64,000 bases of DNA. Source: Caenorhabditis remanei (lineage: Eukaryota > Nematoda > Chromadorea > Rhabditida > Rhabditidae). The stretch covers positions 5,518,001 through 5,582,000 of the forward strand of contig NC_071331.1 of the NCBI RefSeq assembly GCF_010183535.1. Reading direction: 5' to 3'. The notes under the pieces are model-generated. The model did no database searches. It saw only the letters and a list, made by a program, of their open reading frames with translations, and was not told the origin of the DNA. A program made the translations under genes and the position numbers. Positions 11,419-21,291 of the stretch are shown here, one piece after another (positions within the stretch are counted from its first letter, which is position 1; each line of letters opens with the position of its first letter).

Positions 11419-12507
11419 GGCTCATATTATGGTCTACTTGAAACAGAACAAAAATTTCTCACCTGACACACAAAATAGTCCTTGATGAGAGGTTCCAGAG
11501 CAATAACCTCTCCACCTTCAATATCAATTTTCAGCAATTCCACTTCTTTTCTTCCTGCTTTCTCTAGCATTTGAGGGATGGCTATCTCGTTTGGAATCCG
11601 GCCAGCAAACAGTTCCCCATTCATTTTTGCATAGGAGTCCTTGGTCTGTTGGTTTTGTGGGTCCTGAAAAATACCTGGATATTCGGAATATTGAAAAAAA
11701 AACCACCACAATAATCAAAGCGAGTTGAAACTGTACTCACAAGATCTGCTCCGAGAATTTTGCACTGTCGACCCGTTGCTTCGTAAATATGCTGGTCATA
11801 CCCGATTTGGTTGTTGAGACCCAAAGAGAGCAATCTGAAAAATTTCTATTCGGGGTTCTATCCGCATTATGAAAATGAATAATTTCCACGCACAAATTTG
11901 AAATTGTTCAATTAAAATTTATTAAATATATTGAAAAGGATGAAAAATGCATTTATGCGCCTAATGAGAATCAAGTACATCATCATAATAATATCTCCAA
12001 CGGGAATCAGTAAAACAAAAAGAAAACTCACGTGCAATCCTTCTTCACTTTCTTCGGATTACAAACATATTTCCCTCCGTCCCCCTTTTCTCCAATACGC
12101 TCTTTCTGTGCACAATATGCCTCTACTTTGACTGATTTGTAGAAATCTTGGCTAGTAGCTTTTATCGATGCATTGAATAGCATTTTCCTGTCATTTTCAG
12201 CTGTTAAAAGTGCTTTTTTTCGAAGTTCTTTGATGGATTCTGATTGGTAGAGATTGATAATGTTGGAGGAATCTGTATCGGTTGATGAGATGACGTGGTA
12301 TTCTGGAGAAATGTTGGCATATAGACTTGAGTAAACATTTGATTACTGATATCTTTAACTGAACTGATTGAAACAGTGCGTCAAAAGTTGAACGAATTCG
12401 AAAAACTCACCAATCTTGCTGAAAGTGAAATAGTTCGACATCGAAATAACCAAAATCACAAGTAGTAACAGAACAGTCAGTGAGCAGGGATTCGAGTCAC
12501 GAGACAT
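11419..12507 (-). pseudogene. Methyltransferase-like gene with exons 1-4, 3' exons missing
   Basis: Exon 1 (12507-12411) starts MSRDSNPC and has a strong hydrophobic anchor. Exon 2 is 12302-12032, exon 3 11834-11741 (LLSLGLNNQIGYDQHIYEA, CKILGAD) and exon 4 11663-11463 (VELLKIDIEGGEVIALEPL). Lengths 97, 271, 94 and 201 are identical to the complete paralogue at 21,292-24,537, and the frame is open. Homology stops in intron 4 at about 11,419, so the last two exons (IFIEIHG and the cysteine-rich C-terminus) are absent here. Exon 4 and the start of intron 4 closely match the fragment at 42,953-43,503, which does carry exons 5 and 6. The DIEGGE motif is intact, unlike in the two neighbouring paralogues. 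Confidence 0.75.
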
Positions 12508-12574
12508 TTGGATAGGAGGGTATCTGAAAACTATAACAATGAATTATCACATACTTTGCTACATACCTTGTGAA

Positions 12575-12720
12575 CAGGTTCTTTTAGTGAGAAATTGAGC
12601 TTTTCTGAATGAAACTCTGAAAAAATTCCTAAAGATGTATGTATGAGGCATTCCTAAAGCCTCCTGGACCTTTAGACCATTCCAAATTCTATTTGTTGCT
12701 TGCTTCATGTAACTGTTTAA
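12575..12720 (-). other. Conserved block downstream of methyltransferase copy, frameshifted
   Basis: On the minus strand this reads MKQATNRIWNGLKVQEALGM then shifts frame relative to the second copy at 21,008-21,145, because CATA and a G are inserted. It ends at an AG-GTATGT donor-like site. The two copies lie at the same position beyond the two most similar methyltransferase paralogues and mark the extent of the segmental duplication. Family not recognised. Confidence 0.45.
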
Positions 12721-12859
12721 AAAATTTCAAAAAAAAAAACGCTTGAATATTCATTACTTACCCATACATTCAAATTAATGTAAAACCACACTGAAACACA
12801 AATAAAACATTCTTGTACATAATAGAAAACCCTGAACTACGAATAAATGCAATCTAGAA

Positions 12860-14500
12860 TTAGTCAGTCGTTTGAGGAATGGTAATGCCCAATGGAACAA
12901 CTTCAAACTGTGCCATACACAACTCGTTGATAAGACTGTATTCACAACAGAAGGTGCAATATGGGTTCTCGTCAACATTGAAGATTCGGAAACCGTATCT
13001 GAAAATGCCATTCTGGTCATTTGATGGATCAAGGGAAACATTTTGCTGACCCAGGTAGAAAATTTTTTGAAGCTTAACACCCCAAAAATAACTTTCTTGT
13101 GTTTTTTATCACTAAATTGAAAATTAAATTACCGTAAATACTGTATTATAACGGCACCTGTAATAGAACGGCACCTGTATGATAACGGCACCCCATCAAT
13201 ACTCAGAATTCATGAATATGAATATCCCGGTGTTTTTTTATTGTTTCTGATTAGAAGCAGCGTGATTGATAACGTCTTGATCAACGAAAAGAATGCCCAA
13301 AAAAGGTTTTTCGTTTAAATTTAATGAGTTTTTAAAGCCTCAAAATTTCTCTGGGAGGCAGTTGAAAAATATAATGGCATGCCGTTATAATACAGTATTT
13401 ACGGTAATTGCAGAACTACCTAGTCAATTTACTCGAATTACAGCTCAGGAATGGAACAAAACAACATATAAAAGTTGTGAAACATACTTTGCCATGGTTT
13501 GCAGCATTTTTAAGTGTTCAGAAGGGGTACCATGGATTTCGATGAAGATCTGAAAGTTTTCTTCAGAAAGTTCATTTTCCCACTCAAAAACCTTACCTGA
13601 CACACAAAATAATCCCTAATCAAAGAATCCAGAGCAGTAAACTCTCTTTTTTCGATATCAATTTTCAGCAATTCCACTTCTTTTCTTCCAGATTTTTCGA
13701 GCATTCGCGGGATTGGCAGGTCTGTTGGAATCTTTCCAGCAAACAGTTCTCCATTTATTTTTGCGTAGGAATCTTGCGTTTTTTGGTTTTGGGGGTCCTG
13801 GAATTTATTCTTTAAGAGATGTGGGACAGGGGTATAAACGGTTTTTGTAGCTTACAACATCTGCGCCAAGAATCCTACGTTGTCCTCCGGTGACTTCAAA
13901 GATATGCTTATCGTAATCAATTTGATTATTAAGACCCAAAGACATCAATCTGAAATGAAAGCGCGTCGTCCAATGTATGATTTTTGACCTATAGACCTTA
14001 CCTACATTTTGAAACAATACATTTTTCAAAATAACTCACGTGCAATCCTTCTTGACCTTCTTCGGATTACAAACATATTTCCCTCCATCCCCTTTCTCTC
14101 CAATCCGCTCTTTCTGTCCACAATATGCTTCCATTTTCACTTTTCTGTAGAAATCCTGACCATTGGTTTTCAGAGATGCGTTGTACAGAACTCTTCTATC
14201 ATTTTCAGCCGATATGAGTGCCTTCTTCCGTAATTCTTTGACAGTTTCCGACTGGTAGAGGTCGATGACATTGGAGATATCGATAGTAGCAGTTGGAGTA
14301 GTGAGGTAGTTTTCTGGAAAATAAGGTAAATGAAGGAAGAAACTCAGAGAATTTCAGCATGAGGTTAAGTGATTTAGTTGAAACCGATAAACTCACCAAT
14401 ATTACCAATAGAATTAGCCAATGTAATGAAACAAGAAATAATTGCGTAGAAAGTTAAGAGAAGCAGAAAAATATGATAACAAAATGTGACATCTGGCAAG
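12860..14500 (-). CDS. FkbM/METTL24-like methyltransferase, N-terminal exon doubtful
   Basis: Exons, minus strand: 2 at 14313-14040, 3 at 13949-13856, 4 at 13797-13597, 5 at 13549-13488, 6 at 12998-12860 (TAA). All splice signals and phases agree with the intact paralogue; exon 2 is three bases longer, in frame. Exon 1 should end at 14,397 (before GTGAG) and, in the frame that fits exon 2, encodes a hydrophobic anchor, but no ATG is found in that frame. The nearest ATG (about 14,487) is out of frame and meets a stop. Motifs are LMSLGLNNQIDYDKHIFEV and LLKIDIEKREFTALDSL; the family DIEGGE is altered to DIEKRE. Intron 5 holds a 273-bp MITE. Presumably a Golgi/ER-type membrane methyltransferase; substrate unknown. 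Confidence 0.65.
13132..13404. mobile_element. 273-bp TA-flanked MITE in intron 5 of a methyltransferase
   Basis: Terminal inverted repeats CCGTAAATACTGTATTATAA (continuing ACGGC) match perfectly at both ends, with TA duplicated outside (13,130-13,131 and 13,405-13,406). The paralogous intron at 21,550-21,560 lacks it, giving an empty site. GGCACC words recur near the left end. Tc1/mariner-type non-autonomous element. Confidence 0.9.
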
Positions 14501-14669
14501 TAGGTTACTAAGACTTTGAGAAACTGAAAGTTTCCAATCTATGTATAAGATTTAAAAATTTTAAGTTTTACAAAACGGATACCTTTTCGATTGTACATAT
14601 TACAGTGCTTTGGTTTTGCTCTTTTCCATCTTAAAGCCCATTTTCTCAATTAGTGATAATGATCTTGGT

Positions 14670-15213
14670 ATGCACATGTTTCTTTTCATAGCTAGGTTAA
14701 TCTTATCTTTTAACATCCATAGTCAGTATTTCAATCTTTGCCAGACGCGCAGCTGCTCTAAAACCCCAATTTGATGCCTATTGTAAAGCAATTGACAACC
14801 TCGACTGGGATACTGTACCTACGTATTACCATCCAAATGGAGTGTCAACATGGGGGGTGTCTACGACGTACGGAAAAGAAGGTGAGTAGCATTACACAAG
14901 CGCAGCGCAATGTTTTCCGAAATTCTTGAAGATTGTTATAACCACTTTATAACATTAAAACTTTTATTTTATGATTTGCCATTTTGCAGCCATGAAAGCC
15001 GAGTTCATCAAGTTTGCCGAATTCACCGGAAAATCCACTTCCACATTCTCGAATGCCAAGTATGAGGGAACTGGAGACTACCTTATCATCACTGCTGACT
15101 TCACTTCGGAAACTGAAAAAGCTGGAACTGTCAAGGGAAAATTCGTACAAATCTGGAAGAAAGAAGGGGATCGACACTTGATCTACCATGATGAGTATGA
15201 AGTTCTAGCCTAG
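14670..15213 (+). CDS. DUF4440/SnoaL-like (NTF2 fold) protein, 128 aa
   Basis: Three exons: 14670-14695, 14745-14881, 14990-15213 (TAG). The first intron is 49 bp (GTTAAT to TTGCCAG), and the joined frame is 129 codons including the stop. The start MHMFLFIARRAAALKPQFDA was chosen because only this 26-nt exon gives the required phase. Motifs typical of the nematode DUF4440 family are QFDAYCKAIDNLDWD, YYHPNG, YGKEAMKAEFIKFAEFTGKS, NAKYEGTGDYLIITADF, KAGTVKGKFVQIWKKEG and YHDEYEV. The family adopts the NTF2-like cone fold; its role in worms is unknown. It lies head-to-head with the methyltransferase at 12,860-14,500. A degenerate relative may follow the fragment at 43 kb. Confidence 0.88.
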
Positions 15214-15689
15214 ATTTTTGGACTATTGAAATAACTTTTTAAAGAGATTTATAATTGTGACTTATAGAAGATATAATTAAATTTCATTAAAGAGTTTAAG
15301 CCACTAAATATCCACTAACACCAATTGAAATATACGTTTTCAAATAAAATTTTAAAAACAGAAAGGAAATTTCAAACATTATCAAATAATTAAAAGAAAC
15401 ATTTTGTTCAGGTTACGTTACAGCACTTTATCAGCTCCATTTGAACTCCAAACCTGATGAAAGGAAATTGTGAAAACTTTTTTGAGAAAATAGCCCCAAT
15501 AAACAAGGATCAAAAAACTCTTTCTCAAAACATAGGCTCTTGAAACAAAAATCCTGAAAATTTAAACAATCCTAGCTGACTTCAAAGATAAAATGTTTCA
15601 GGAAACTGGGAGGGCATTTTTATTTTTGCATTATGACTTGGTAGTACAGATTATCATAGAACACATAAAATGAAGTTAGTGAACCTAAC

Positions 15690-16440
15690 AAGTTTCTGAG
15701 AAAATATGATTTTGCTGAAACAGTTGCGAAACGCAAACAATTTTCTGTTCGTAGAGAGGTGTTTTATCGAAAAGATTTCCGAGAGATTGACATCCGTCGA
15801 TATTATTAAATGTTCGTGAAACTGTAAGTACGAAAATATACTTTTTGAAACATTAAATTGAAATGTATTGCCTTAGAATTTTTTGGACTTCCTGTGTCAA
15901 AATGTTTTGAACTCGATTCGAAATCTTTCATGTTTGTTGCATCCTCAGAATGTTTGATTCATGTTTTACTAGAAAACTTTTTTTTAAACACTGTCCTATT
16001 GTTCACATGAATGTTTCTACTTGTACATAACTTTTATTCGTCTCGACGTACATATTCATGTCATATTTTGCTGAATTTCAAACTAGAAAAAAAATCAATT
16101 GACAATATAAGCACTCAAATCAAGCTTTGAGAAAAATAAACTCTGTTTCCAAAGCAGTATTAAAAATTCTCTACAAAATCCAACCGATGGGCCGCAGATT
16201 CAACGTTTTTAGCCACAAGCAAACATAATTCTCTTTATGTCTTTTATATTTTATACACATTCACAAATCGTTTTCTAACAAAAAAACACAAGTTGAAATC
16301 GGCATTCCCACAAAAAATATTAGATAAACTTTGCTGAAAGATAGTCGAAGGATGTGACTGAAAAATAGAAATACACCCTTGATCAGTCAAAAATTCACTA
16401 TCAATACTAAATTGAGCACTTAAAAAAAAAGAAAGAGTTT
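15690..16440. repeat. Segmental repeat, unit 1 of 3 (non-coding)
   Basis: Shares the landmarks AAATGTTCGTGAAACTGTAA, AATGTATTGCC, a GAGAAAAATAAACTCTGTTT block and an AAAATCCAACCGATGG block with units at about 16,690-17,830 and 19,050-20,945. No open frame survives. The flanks 15,214-15,690 and 16,440-16,690 hold nothing recognisable apart from a CCCGCCACCCGCCCG patch at about 16,480. Confidence 0.7.
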
Positions 16441-16689
16441 TTTTTAATGCCAGAATTTACCCGTCCGGGCTGTGATCCCCCGCCACCCGCCCGTGGCCTC
16501 CTGTTAATATTTTTGCGAGACGTAAAGAAATGTATTTCTTCATTTCCAACAATTTTCATAAATAAAATGAGAATTTTATCAGAAAAAGTTCAAAATTTTG
16601 CGTGAAAATTATTAATTTTTCCCATGCGGCCACACGAAACGGAGGGCCGTTGCCGGGTGGCGGTCCCCGAATTTTACCGTATGGAAGCC

Positions 16690-17830
16690 CTAATCTGTTG
16701 TTGATATGAATGTTTCTGGTTTCCCATCTGCTGGTGTTCCTCGTCACTGTTTCTGCTTGTCCATAACTTTTATTCTTCTTGTTTTTTCCTAATGACAATT
16801 TCGTTCATAACTCGTTTTGGTGAATTTCAAATTGGAAAAATGATGAATGAATATTAAAAATTTTATAAATGAACAAGCACTCAAATTAAATTTTGAGAAA
16901 AATAAACTCCGTTTCCAAAACAGGACTAAAAATGCTCCACAAAATCCAACCGATAAGTCGTCAATAGTAGATTTTTTTCAGCGAAGTGAATAAAATTAAC
17001 TTTATGCATTCATTATTTTATACACTTGCTTGCGCAAAGAGAAAAAAACGTGAATTAAGATTGGCATTGACTCAAAAATAATTAACTAAAATTTGCTAAA
17101 AGATAGTCGAAGGACGTGACTGAAAAAAGAAAGACATCCTTGATTAGTCCGAAATTCAAAATCAAAACTGATATGAGCGTTTTATACATACTTGTCAACC
17201 GAGTCGAGACGGGTTTTTCTTGAATAACTTTTTTCAAAAACATCGTACAATGTTGGATGATAGCTCAAAAGATAGGTATTTTGAATTGTCATTCATTAAA
17301 TATAAAATCAATTTCCCAAAAATATCTCGTCAGCTACAATCGCTCTCGTCCCGGTTCGGCCGACGGCTGTATTGGCTCGTGTGATTTTTTTGGGAAATTG
17401 ATTTTATATTTAATGGATGGCAATTCAAAATACCTATCTTTTGAACTATCATCCAACATTGTACGATTTTTTTGAAAAAAGTTATTCAAGAAAAACCGTC
17501 GGCCCGGCTCGGCCCGGTTGACAAGTATGGTTTTATATTTGAGGAAAAGATGAACTCGGCGGTAAAAAAAAACGTCAGAAATTCTCAGCAAATGAACAAT
17601 TTTAGAGTGAGGTTTCGATGGACCACTATGAAAATTAGTAACAAATACTTCTTCCCGTAATAAGTTCTAAAACTTCGAAGTCGAACAACAATTAACGACT
17701 AGTAACACTAGAAACAATGCAGTAATGAATCTGGAAAAATTTTCTTTGAGAATTCTCACGGGAGAAATTGTTTTTATTTTATTTCTACTGATACAGTATG
17801 AAGCTTTAGAGACTTCATTTTGTTAAATTG
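16690..17830. repeat. Segmental repeat, unit 2 of 3, interrupted by a transposon
   Basis: Repeats the second half of unit 1 (AACTCCGTTTCCAAAACAGG, CAAAATCCAACCGATAAG) and continues beyond the transposon at 17,187-17,529 with AGGTTTCGATGGACCACTAT and TTGAGAATTCTCACGG, which recur at 20,666-20,870. This gives an empty-site comparison for the insertion. Confidence 0.7.
17187..17529. mobile_element. 343-bp hAT-like MITE, CATACTTGTCA family, copy 2
   Basis: Termini CATACTTGTCA / TGACAAGTATG; exact 8-bp target duplication GTTTTATA (17,179-17,186 and 17,530-17,537). Subterminal motifs are CGGCCCGG and GGCTCG. The interior is a long foldback with arms around AAAAGATAGGTATTTTGAAT. No coding capacity. 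Confidence 0.9.
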
Positions 17831-17999
17831 CAATACATTCACGGCATTTTTAAGGGAAAAATTGAGCTGAGTTTTCGATTTTCTGAATAAAATAATGGAA
17901 ACCTGCCTTTGGCTTTAACCTTGAACGTGATTTCTGACTGTTTTTTGGGGGGGGGGTCGAAAGCAACAAAGTGAATTCCAGCATCAGCTTAGGTGAACT

Positions 18000-19023
18000 T
18001 AGGGCTCGAAATGGGACGAAATGGGACGTCCCGCGTCCCAGCCCGATGGGACGGGGCTGAGCCCCGTCCCACTTTTTGGGGACGGGGACGAGCCCCGTCC
18101 CGCCGATCGGGGACGGGGACGCGCCCCGTCCCGGATGGTGGGGACGGGGCTGATCCCCGTCCCACACTATGGGGACGGGGACGCGCCCCGTCCCAATTGC
18201 TTGTTTGGTGCAACATCAATTGTTGACTAAATTTAAGTAGAATTCTGATGTTTCCGTTAGTTGAAAGTATGTTTTCGAACAGAGTTTTAGTTTAGTTCGC
18301 CCAGATACGAAATAAATCTTCTAGATTTGAACAGTTACGTATACACAATGGAAACATTTAAACGCTCTCTGTATGTGGTTTATATTGAAATACGCATAGA
18401 CAATCTTTCGGTAAGTTTGAGGCAGAATCACTGTTTTTGAATGATTGGATACGGTCTTGTTCAAAAAATGTGCTTGTTATCTCAATCTTTCTAGTCTGGT
18501 AAAACCAGGTCTTTTGTCTCTATCAAAAACAACATAAAAATCTGTTTTGGAGATCTTCGATTACCGAAATTGGAAATTTAATTTGGAAAAATCGCGAAAA
18601 TTGTAGTGAATCTAAGCTGTTGTCGAGCCGACTACCTTCTTCCTTTTGACAGTCATATGTCCCCGCCGCGACTCGCCACCATGGCCTAGTGGATAGTATA
18701 GATGACTGGGAATCGGTGGTCGAGGGTTCAGTTCCGGGCGGGTGAAATATATTTTTTGTTCATTTTTAGAAACTCTTATAATCTTTTGTAATCCTTCCTA
18801 TGCAAGAAATCATATTTTTATCTTCATTTCATGCACCTGCAGAAAATTAACCTCCCAACAGCGTTGAATATTAATGTCTGATAACGAAATTGTTAAAATT
18901 GTATAAAGAAATAATCAAAATCTGTTGTGCACCAAAGTAAAAATTTGGGACGGGGCTCATCCCCGTCCCCAGTAAGGAAAATGGGACGTCCCCAGAAAGT
19001 GGGAGTCCCCATTTCGAGCGCTA
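18000..19023. mobile_element. 1,024-bp hAT-like element with GGGACGGGG arrays
   Basis: Termini TAGGGCTCGAAATGGG and, inverted, TAGCGCTCGAAATGGG; exact 8-bp target duplication GGTGAACT (17,992-17,999 and 19,024-19,031). The left subterminal region (18,020-18,195) is an array of GGGACGGGG and CCCCGTCCC words in alternating orientation; a shorter set lies at 18,949-19,010. The interior is AT-rich and contains a tRNA-like segment at about 18,677-18,747. It is inserted in a relic of methyltransferase intron 1. No transposase. Confidence 0.88.
18677..18747 (+). pseudogene. tRNA-like sequence inside a transposon
   Basis: TGGCCTAGTGG matches the A-box consensus exactly, and GGTTCAGTTCC approximates the B box about 40 bp downstream, the normal spacing. 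The anticodon-loop position reads CTGGGAA, which would give anticodon GGG, with a 4-of-5 stem. The acceptor and T stems do not pair properly, so it is a tRNA pseudogene or tRNA-derived SINE head rather than a functional tRNA. Confidence 0.5.
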
Positions 19024-19049
19024 GGTGAACTAGTTGAAGCCGATAAACT

Positions 19050-20945
19050 CAATAACATGAAACAAATTTCTCAGGCAATATGATTTCGTTGAAACGGTTG
19101 CGAAAAGTAAAAAATTTCTGTTAATAGAGATTAAAGTCATGCTCGGAAGAACCTTAATAGTATTTGTCTATATGATTAGGCCCGTACGCTCTCCTCGCCG
19201 CTACCAGCTCGTCAGACATTCTACATTACGCTTTTACCTCTTTTACCTTTTTTTGGTGCATTATTAGAGATTTACGTAAATAAATGTGCTTTTGATGCAC
19301 GTGTGTCCGTTATTTCTATTAAATGTTCCTGAAACTGTAAGTACGAAAATATACTTTTTGAAAATATTTTGAAATGTATTGTCCTAGAATTGTATTGTCT
19401 TCCTGTTTCAAAATGTTTTGAAGTCGATTCAAAGTCTTTCACGTTAGTTATATCCGTTGATTGATTTCTTCATGTTTTACAGTGAAACTAATTTTTTATT
19501 CAAATGAATGTTTGTAGTCTCTCACCAACTAGTTGTTCATCTTCACTGTTTCAACATTGTCCGTAACTTTTATTCCACTTCCTCATTTTGTTTTGTTCGA
19601 CATATTGGAAATACCAAATTTAGAGAAAAATAAACTCTGTTTCCAAAACATAACTAAAAATGTTTCACAAAATCCATACTTGTCACGAGCCGGGCCCGCA
19701 AAAAAATCCTCCGGCCCGACCCGGCCCGCTCGGCCCGCTCGGCCCGCTTGGCCCGTTCGGCCCGTCAAAATATTTTAAAAAAAAATTTTCGTCGTTTTCC
19801 CATTGTTTTTTCGTTTACTACTTCATGGCAAACATATTATTGATTAGAAATTATAAAAAGACAACAAGTGAAAACGGAAATTGTCAGAATAAGTACCATC
19901 TTGTTTGCGAGGGTCGAATTACTAAAATGTCTAAATTACTAAAACTAAAATGAAAATTAAAATTCGGCTCATCTTGATTGTGACTGATCAGCCGAAGATT
20001 TTTTTTAATTTTCAGATATTTTAGTAATTCGACCCTTGCAAACAAGATGGTACCATTTTAGATCCCATAGGGCCCATCCCTCGGCTTATTTTGTCACTAT
20101 AAACTTTGAGCCTCTCAAAGTCTCTGTGATGATCAGCCGATGATCAGAATCAGGATCAAGAACTTGCTGGAGGCTTCTGAAAGTAGTCTTATCGAATCCC
20201 CGACCTCGATTTAGTATAAACCGAAGAAAAAATTTAATTTCCAAGACTTCCAATTCTATTTTTCAAAAATAATTTTTGCTGCGGGCCCTGCGGGCCGGCC
20301 CGGCCCGCGGGCTGGCCCGTGATTTGACAAGTATGACAAAATCCAACCAGTGGATCGAGGAGACTACTCTTTTTACCTCCAATAAACAACATTTGTTTTC
20401 TGCATTTTTTATTTTGTACAATTTCATACGAGGATTATTTTTTGAGAAAAAATTAAATTGAGATCGGTGTTTACACAAAATATAAATTAAAACTTGGTAA
20501 AGGTTAGTCGAAGGATGTGATTGAAAAATAGAAAGACGCCGTTGGTTAATCGAAAACTTACACGCAAAACTGAACTGAGCGTTTTTTATTGAAAAAACGA
20601 TCTTCACAGTTTAAAAAACAATACCAGAAATGGTGAGAAAATAAACATCTCTACATTGAATGAGGTTTCGATAGACCATTATGAAAATGGGTAACAAAGA
20701 TTTCGTCCCGTAATAAGTTCTAAAACCGCGACTCTGAACTGTTTTTTGAAGCCGCAGTCGCTGATGTACCGAAAAGTGCTATAGGGTCAACCATTGTTAA
20801 CCGACTAGTGGCACTATGAACAATGGAGTTCTGAAACTGGAAAATTTTTCTTCGAGAATTCTCACGGAAGATTTTTTCTTAATTTCTACTGATACACTAT
20901 AAAGGTTTAGAGACATCACTCTGCTCTATTGCAATATTTCCAATT
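19050..20945. repeat. Segmental repeat, unit 3 of 3, with two insertions
   Basis: Homologous to 15,690-16,440 and 16,690-17,830 in the same order. It is interrupted by about 170 bp at 19,140-19,310 that is absent from unit 1 (contains GGCCCGTACGCTCTCCTCGC) and by the 661-bp element at 19,675-20,335. No coding sequence recognised. Confidence 0.7.
19675..20335. mobile_element. 661-bp hAT-like MITE, CATACTTGTCA family, copy 3
   Basis: Termini CATACTTGTCA / TGACAAGTATG; exact 8-bp target duplication ACAAAATC (19,667-19,674 and 20,336-20,343). Both ends carry GGCCCGCTC- or GGCCCGCGG-type repeats. The interior has its own inverted repeat (about 19,897-19,930 against 20,017-20,052). The interiors of the three copies are unrelated to one another. 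Confidence 0.9.
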
Positions 20946-21007
20946 CACATTTTATTGACCTATTCACATCGTAGCAAAAAATAGTTTTCTGCCTTTTTTG
21001 CTACATA

Positions 21008-21145
21008 CCTTGCGAACAGGTTCTTGTAGTGAGAAATTGAGCTTTTCTGAATGAAACTCTGAAAAAATTCTAAAGATGTATGAGGCATTCCTAAAGCCTC
21101 CTGGACCTTTAGACCATTCCAAATTCTATTTGCTGCATGCTTCAT
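21008..21145 (-). other. Unrecognised conserved exon-like block downstream of methyltransferase
   Basis: Minus-strand frame MKHAANRIWNGLKVQEALGM then PHTSLEFFQSFIQKSSISHY, preceded by an AAACAG acceptor and ended by an AG-GTATGT donor at about 21,008, so it could be an internal or first exon. The second copy at 12,575-12,720 is frameshifted. The function and the other exons are unknown. Beyond the donor, a short inverted repeat (GTAGCAAAAAA) at 20,970-21,004 resembles a MITE remnant. Confidence 0.4.
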
Positions 21146-21291
21146 GTAACTGTTTAAAAAATTTCAAAAAACGCTTGAGTATTCATTACATACCCATACA
21201 TTCAAATTAATGTAAAACCCCACTGAAACACAAATAAAACATTCTTGTACATAATAGAAAACCCTGAACTACGAATAAATGCAATCTAGAA

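Noticed and set aside
19140..19310. Insert GGCCCGTACGCTCTCC... as a structured small RNA gene
   Set aside because: No snRNA, snoRNA or spliced-leader motif could be identified; it is only noted as an insertion relative to unit 1.
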